A stretch of 64,000 bases of DNA, from positions 97,689 through 161,688 of the forward strand of contig JAVBOC010000003.1 of NCBI GenBank assembly GCA_031550975.1. The letters run 5' to 3'. Source of the DNA: UBA947 sp031550975 (GTDB lineage: Bacteria > Cyanobacteriota > Vampirovibrionia > Gastranaerophilales > Gastranaerophilaceae). Numbering within the stretch: the first letter of the stretch is position 1; each line of letters opens with the position of its first letter. This document shows, in pieces, positions 60,701-64,000 of the stretch. A program made the translations under genes and the position numbers. The notes beneath the pieces are model-generated. The model was not told where the DNA came from. It was given only the letters and a program-made list of their open reading frames with translations, and did not search any database.

Positions 60701-61863
60701 TTTGTAACCGTACTGCCCAATATGGAAATCTGATTGCCTTTAATGTATGAATCGACGATTTTTGCTCTATTGCTGATATTTATATCATTATTATAAAGCT
60801 CACCAAATTCAATTATTGAATTATCTACAGTTAAAGTGGAACCATCGGCTACATTCAACAAAATCCTGTTTGCTGCAGTATTTCCGGCTAACGCATTAGT
60901 CCATTCATACGCATTGCTTTTGATGACAGAGCCGGAGTCGATTCTAAGATTGGCTTTGATGCCGTCTGCTAATAATCCGCCACTTTTTACTCTTGAAAGG
61001 CGAACATTGCCTTCATAAGATGCGCTCGCACCATTCTTAACATCAAGTGTCAAATATCCGTTTGTGGCTCCCTTTTTCTTGCCCACCGTAACATTGTTCA
61101 TATATATATTTTGGCCGCTGTTCTCACTAACATCAGCTTCGCCGTTGTATAAGACCTTTTCAGGATTTCCCATTAAAGATTGAGCTGATGAGGAGAAAGT
61201 TACCGGTCTTGCATCGGCCTGGGTATTTGTTGCATAAAAATTCACACCATCGCTTGAGTATAATTTTACTCTGTCACCGCTGGCTAACCTTGTGCCATTC
61301 ATCCTGATACCGGTTGAGATAATATTCATTGTACCCACAGATACAACATTGGCATTGTTCATCAAAATCCCGTTAGATACTCCAACACCGCCATTTTCGA
61401 CAGCGGTTGTTGAGATTTTGCCTTTTAATTGACCGTCCCAAGTGGCATCATGTGTGGTCATAGTCAAGCCGCCAACCATATTAAACACTGCACCGTTTGC
61501 AACAACAATACCGTTAGGGTTTGAAATCACAACATGCCCTGCTTGTCCGCTTGAAGTCACAGCCCCGGAAAATGTTGAAACGCCTGTTAAAACCTTATTC
61601 AATGCAACCTGGCCGGCTGCTGAGAAATTAAAATCGAGTTGCTTACCCTTAGGGACATTTAATTTATCCCAGGTGATGGTGTTTCCATTACCCTGAATGC
61701 CCAGAGTAACTTTTTTAACGGTTTGTGTTAAATTTGCTCCGCCTGTATTATCTATTACAGCACTGCCATCGCCCCAAATGTCATTCGCCATCGTAGGAAC
61801 CAAAGGCAAAGCTGCCGCACAGCAAGCCAAGCATAGTTTTGCAACAACCTTCTTAAAACCCAT
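57751..61863 (-). CDS. tpsA: Filamentous-haemagglutinin-like two-partner secretion exoprotein
   Basis: 1370 residues with a signal peptide (KKVVAKLCLACCAAALPLVP). The TPS secretion domain covers about 28-260, with FNFSAAGQVALNKVLTGVST and the NPNG motif in VVISNPNGIVVANGA. A long right-handed beta-helix follows: repeated units of the type DSSxL-xxTLI and TSTLTTSGNESRIDITNG. An insert with Pro/Glu/Lys (about 1005-1050) and a Tyr/Gly-rich end follow. No toxin or anchor domain is visible, so it is a secreted or surface adhesin candidate. AGGAGAG precedes the ATG. Confidence 0.9.
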   Translation of the reverse strand: MGFKKVVAKLCLACCAAALPLVPTMANDIWGDGSAVIDNTGGANLTQTVKKVTLGIQGNGNTITWDKLNVPKGKQLDFNFSAAGQVALNKVLTGVSTFSGAVTSSGQAGHVVISNPNGIVVANGAVFNMVGGLTMTTHDATWDGQLKGKISTTAVENGGVGVSNGILMNNANVVSVGTMNIISTGIRMNGTRLASGDRVKLYSSDGVNFYATNTQADARPVTFSSSAQSLMGNPEKVLYNGEADVSENSGQNIYMNNVTVGKKKGATNGYLTLDVKNGASASYEGNVRLSRVKSGGLLADGIKANLRIDSGSVIKSNAYEWTNALAGNTAANRILLNVADGSTLTVDNSIIEFGELYNNDINISNRAKIVDSYIKGNQISILGSTVTKTSRTNAMIGSILPGTIIGSNPAGTPSKIEIIDSIISSGAKTPITVSALGDSAEIILNSSRTGYARVEVDGIDSSIVVKSDALTAKGVTIASNIANSTLKAGGDDSKITIDSSNLKKQTLIKNSIIENSAIGSGALISAYGSNLAGVQFFSGDEANIIIDSSKLTAPYILSEGGSVTLNNMILSGVKKGELASIYADTVNITNSRLQSKAGIHAANVNILNSDVISSNIWIGRLGAQDDSAIDGLYAENSYFSNSTMHVFGSGTATVTGVPELRTITEVDKDGVRTQKDVWVITNQEGVATREVNIIGNKIDAKGRVVVNKGLTVNIFGSGIVSTFKGVFDKMNVNLSEESIVVNSENVARTNKIIFDGSNIKNSKITAGSIIPDVIDANIPDRDIKMNGRSSEIIFKDSAILNTTVKTAKNAPTASISAESSTLTNSKFNTLGDKSPINVTGSNIVKSTFTTQESGSSIGISGSDISTSTLTTSGNESRIDITNGNVLNSTLTTNGDGASIYVGDCISKNLTASTFGKGIAPKVDTTLEVTEHSTSSSADGKLIRDIKITGSGNLVITWLVENVKGGVPVPIKDRDGNDIIKDGKPVTHIEFTEIIPSNRVIEYLNGTIAGVAEPVAEGGTPTEPKPVDAVLIKDGRTWYYSPHTKIVTEDKIVDYNDTSYPFPPSGTPFDSKGYDKVEIWGTSANSSITIDGGVLNGKTNLSISGGGVSYPSSYGFVPLDGGGYREDVREDYVSNSVRLNDLLSTDLKYNTLKISSPEEITIDGANYTGNINIVGSNDTQIQISGYSTWDYQGDFFDNIYRNGRTTDYTTHYYMSLSSGAEGSPQKQRFDEDRDYISTLDTLNAGGYYAPSQIKGNIKLDLTASGAGTRKAYLGMYSTNLIGNLYLSDMLVSADVIYSSVNNVIVNDVKFNELASYFEFTAAEKENGKWGQWTVVRHGDSELDNKVMFTFYRSLGRVNGSIPKMPGYNIFR

Positions 61864-61897
61864 AAAACTCTCCTGTCCTTTTACTCATACTCCGCCC

Positions 61898-61926
61898 ATC
61901 ATAGCAGACGTTTCAGGCTTTGGCAA
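61898..61926 (-). promoter_or_regulatory. Promoter of tpsA
   Basis: TTGCCA (61926-61921) and TATGAT (61903-61898, extended TG) are 17 bases apart on the minus strand. Confidence 0.65.
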
Positions 61927-61998
61927 CATTTTAGTAAATTATACACCATATGGACTAGGAAAAATGGCTAGGTTTATGAAAATAATTTTGGGCATAAC

Positions 61999-63213
61999 TC
62001 AATTAGCCGAAGATTTTTTATACGACAAAATATTTTCCAAAATTTCATCAGATGAAACTTTGGAAGAATCATATTCTTTTAGGTTTTCTAAATCGACACC
62101 AGGCAAAACCCTCAAGCCAAAACCTGACATCGCTTTTTCTGTTGGAATCTCTTCAAAAACTTTTCTGTTCTTGAATTTTGTATAAATAATATGCAAAGGG
62201 ACTCCCGCCTGCAGTAACAATTCTGAAAGTCCGCTTCTAAGACAGACAATTTGTTTTGACATTTGCGCCAGAGCAAATGCCTCATTAAATGTCAACTCAC
62301 AAGTTTTATAATCCGCTTCTATGATGTTTTTATCTGCTTTTGAAATATTAAAGAAAACATCCATCCCTTGTTTTTTTAGTTCCTCACATAATTCAATCCA
62401 AAATTTGCAGTCGAGTTCGTAACAAGAATATGCATGCGGAGAAACAAACACAAAATTTTCAAGGTTTAAACCGATATTACTCACTTTTTCAAGCATTGAA
62501 TCCCGCACCGGTTTTGATACGCCGGCACGGTTATAACTTAAGTCCTTAGGTTCAATATTCAGACGTTTGTAAATGTCAGTAAAATAATGTGCTTCGCCAA
62601 TTGGTTTATTCATTATTTCGTCTTCAATGCCTCTAAGGTGCTCGTATGGGAAAAGTACAAACAAGCGCTTGTTGTCAAAACTTGTGACATCGTGGCCCGG
62701 GGTGTTCTTACTCATAGATTTTATATAGACATACGGTATCTCCGGGGTAAACATTTGAATTAAGTCTATATGATATCGTTTAGTCGCCACAAATAATGGA
62801 TTTTTGCTGCCATTGCGCTTTATAAAAGGAGTTGCTACATAGGTTAAAAATAAGTTAATCTCCCCGCTATTTGCGTCTAAAACATAAATATCATCATATT
62901 TATCATCAAAATACTTAAAATAACGCTTTTTAAATTCTTCTCTTGTATCAATTGTTCTGACAAGCCTTCCTAGAAAATATTCTTTAATAAGATAGTCATC
63001 ATGTATAATTTCCATAAGATGCTTGCCAAAAAATTCAATACTTTTTTCTGCGTGATTCGTAAGGGGATTTTTTCTGCTGAGATATGTTCTTAATATCCCG
63101 CCTAGAAATTTCTGCTCACGTGAACTTGGGGTTCTTTCATCGGTATAAAGCGGGTAACCTAGCAATTTAACAATTCTGCCCTTTTTCTCTCTTATATTTT
63201 CAAAAATCTTCAT
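61999..63213 (-). CDS. Glycosyltransferase-like protein of a polysaccharide locus
   Basis: About 404 residues, MKIFENIREKKGRIVKLLGY, an opening often seen on proteins of lipopolysaccharide/capsule clusters. The C-terminal half looks like a GT-B/GT9-type donor domain: FVFVSPHAYSCYELDCKFWI, MDVFFNISKADKNIIE and QMSKQIVCLRSGLSELLLQA, then GVPLHIIYTKFKN. The acceptor is unknown. The start at 63213 overlaps the preceding gene by 14 bases; a longer version from 63243 is possible. It is co-transcribed with the two genes to the right. Confidence 0.65.
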   Translation of the reverse strand: MKIFENIREKKGRIVKLLGYPLYTDERTPSSREQKFLGGILRTYLSRKNPLTNHAEKSIEFFGKHLMEIIHDDYLIKEYFLGRLVRTIDTREEFKKRYFKYFDDKYDDIYVLDANSGEINLFLTYVATPFIKRNGSKNPLFVATKRYHIDLIQMFTPEIPYVYIKSMSKNTPGHDVTSFDNKRLFVLFPYEHLRGIEDEIMNKPIGEAHYFTDIYKRLNIEPKDLSYNRAGVSKPVRDSMLEKVSNIGLNLENFVFVSPHAYSCYELDCKFWIELCEELKKQGMDVFFNISKADKNIIEADYKTCELTFNEAFALAQMSKQIVCLRSGLSELLLQAGVPLHIIYTKFKNRKVFEEIPTEKAMSGFGLRVLPGVDLENLKEYDSSKVSSDEILENILSYKKSSAN

Positions 63214-63565
63214 TAATTGAATATTCCAATTTGAAAGTTGCATCCCGATCTTTATTTATCGCATGAGCGCAATCAAGTCCGCTCGGTTTTCGGTCATTAA
63301 CAAGGATTCGTTCACCAAACGGCATGTCACAAATCAAATGATCGTATCTAATACTATTTTCCTTTAAAAAAATCTTAAGTTTTTCTAGATGCTCAGCTTC
63401 TCTTGCAGTAAGCAAAATCACCACATCCTTAGGGCTCAATGTTTCAAAAAACTCTTTTACTCCATCAAGCAGGGTATCTCCGCCGTTTTTATGACCGTTA
63501 TGACTAACTATTGTGCCGTCAACATCTAAGATCCAGGTTTTGGGCAAGGGAGAAAGTTCTAACAT
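63200..63565 (-). CDS. HAD-family phosphatase-like protein
   Basis: 121 residues. HAD motif I is WILDVDGTIVSH, motif II VVILLTARE, and motif III/IV ILVNDRKPSGLDC. Small HAD proteins of this type accompany nucleotidyl- or phosphotransferases in surface-polysaccharide clusters. GGGGAGG precedes the ATG, which directly follows the stop of the upstream gene. Confidence 0.8.
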   Translation of the reverse strand: MLELSPLPKTWILDVDGTIVSHNGHKNGGDTLLDGVKEFFETLSPKDVVILLTAREAEHLEKLKIFLKENSIRYDHLICDMPFGERILVNDRKPSGLDCAHAINKDRDATFKLEYSINEDF

Positions 63566-64000
63566 TTACAACACCTCCCCTAATTTCATCAATCCATTAT
63601 AAAACGCTCCGCAGATACTGTCATAGTCTTCCCACGCATAAGTTGTTAATGAAAGCCAAATCAATGCATGCAACGCTTTGATTTTTGCCGGACTCACGTC
63701 TGGTAAGTTTTTGAAGAAAACTCCTTCCATATCGTCCCAACCATTCGTTTTGATTGCAAGTTCTACATCATTTTCGCGAATATCAAGCGTGAATTTTTTA
63801 ATATTAAACTGATCATAGTTGCCGACAAAGGAGTAATAGAGCTTCGCCCAATCATAATCAACATCACCGTAAAACTTTGTTTTACCGAAATATCCGCGCG
63901 GATCAATCAAAATCGCTTTCATGTTGAATGTATCAAACATCAGGTTTGAAAACGTGCAATCACCGTGAATCAATTTGAATTCTGTCGGCGCCATGTTTTC
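63566..64000 (-). CDS. Aminoglycoside phosphotransferase/choline kinase-like protein, 5' end beyond the window
   Basis: At least 144 residues of a kinase-fold C-terminal lobe: LIHGDCTFSNLMFD (catalytic H-G-D-x4-N) and AILIDPRGYFG (metal-binding D-P-R-G). The ATG at 63994 is probably internal: the frame stays open to the edge, and the family has about 100 or more residues before HGD. It likely phosphorylates a sugar or polyol in polysaccharide synthesis together with the HAD protein. Confidence 0.75.
   Translation of the reverse strand, partial: ENMAPTEFKLIHGDCTFSNLMFDTFNMKAILIDPRGYFGKTKFYGDVDYDWAKLYYSFVGNYDQFNIKKFTLDIRENDVELAIKTNGWDDMEGVFFKNLPDVSPAKIKALHALIWLSLTTYAWEDYDSICGAFYNGLMKLGEVL

Overview
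The window looks like a chromosomal segment of a low-GC, diderm, fermentative bacterium from the non-photosynthetic sister lineage of Cyanobacteria (Vampirovibrionia/Melainabacteria, most like the gut order Gastranaerophilales). This is inferred from an RpaB-type response regulator that closely resembles the cyanobacterial protein, from outer-membrane traits (KdsB, a two-partner secretion pair, polysaccharide genes), from anaerobic metabolism ([FeFe] hydrogenase, HydF, hybrid cluster protein, FixCX), and from several proteins sharing an N-terminal tag of the type MKIxxINNTSFGA. No photosynthesis gene is visible. No database search was possible.

Layout. 1-8.7 kb: anmK (cut by the left edge), a WYL-type regulator pair, dnaE and gpmI. 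8.7-17.3 kb: a SNF2 helicase, rpsU, two Gly/Ala-rich proteins of unknown function, serS and a tagged ankyrin-like protein. 17.4-25.3 kb: a Ski2/Mtr4-like helicase, a phosphodiester glycosidase, yqhD, small unknown proteins and ogt. 25.37-29.44 kb: an accessory island ending at an intact tRNA-His gene. It is divided by repeated copies of the tRNA 3' end, each beside a terminator, and carries a Mur-ligase-like gene, a candidate small RNA, an acetyltransferase, a HigBA toxin-antitoxin pair and a broken tagged gene. 29.5-33.1 kb: rpaB, kdsB, accA, accD. 33.2-38.8 kb: a tagged GNAT protein, a matrixin-like protease, ebfC-recR, a large pseudopilin, a SpoIID-domain protein, HU and rsmD. 38.9-48 kb: fixCX, an AcsE-like pterin methyltransferase, purB-hydA, rpsO and hydF. 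48-55.9 kb: plsY, an HcpR-like regulator divergent from a ferredoxin-hcp operon, a holin-like membrane protein, and a STAS/PP2C-ATPase signalling pair. 55.9-64 kb: a convergent two-partner secretion pair, then surface-polysaccharide genes running off the right edge.

How the genes work together. hydF builds the cofactor for the hydrogenase encoded behind purB. The regulator, ferredoxin and hcp form a likely nitrosative-stress module around a shared palindrome. accA/accD and plsY serve membrane lipid synthesis; kdsB and the right-edge genes serve the cell surface. tpsB should export tpsA.

Two features run through the whole window. First, about 18 genes have a -10-like hexamer 6-7 bases before the start codon, which predicts leaderless mRNAs; most of the rest have Shine-Dalgarno sequences. 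Second, the motif GGGGTAAATATTTTT and close variants recur mostly at gene 3' ends. Intergenic palindromic repeats are common; one is inserted in the gpmI reading frame and one separates recR from its ribosome binding site.
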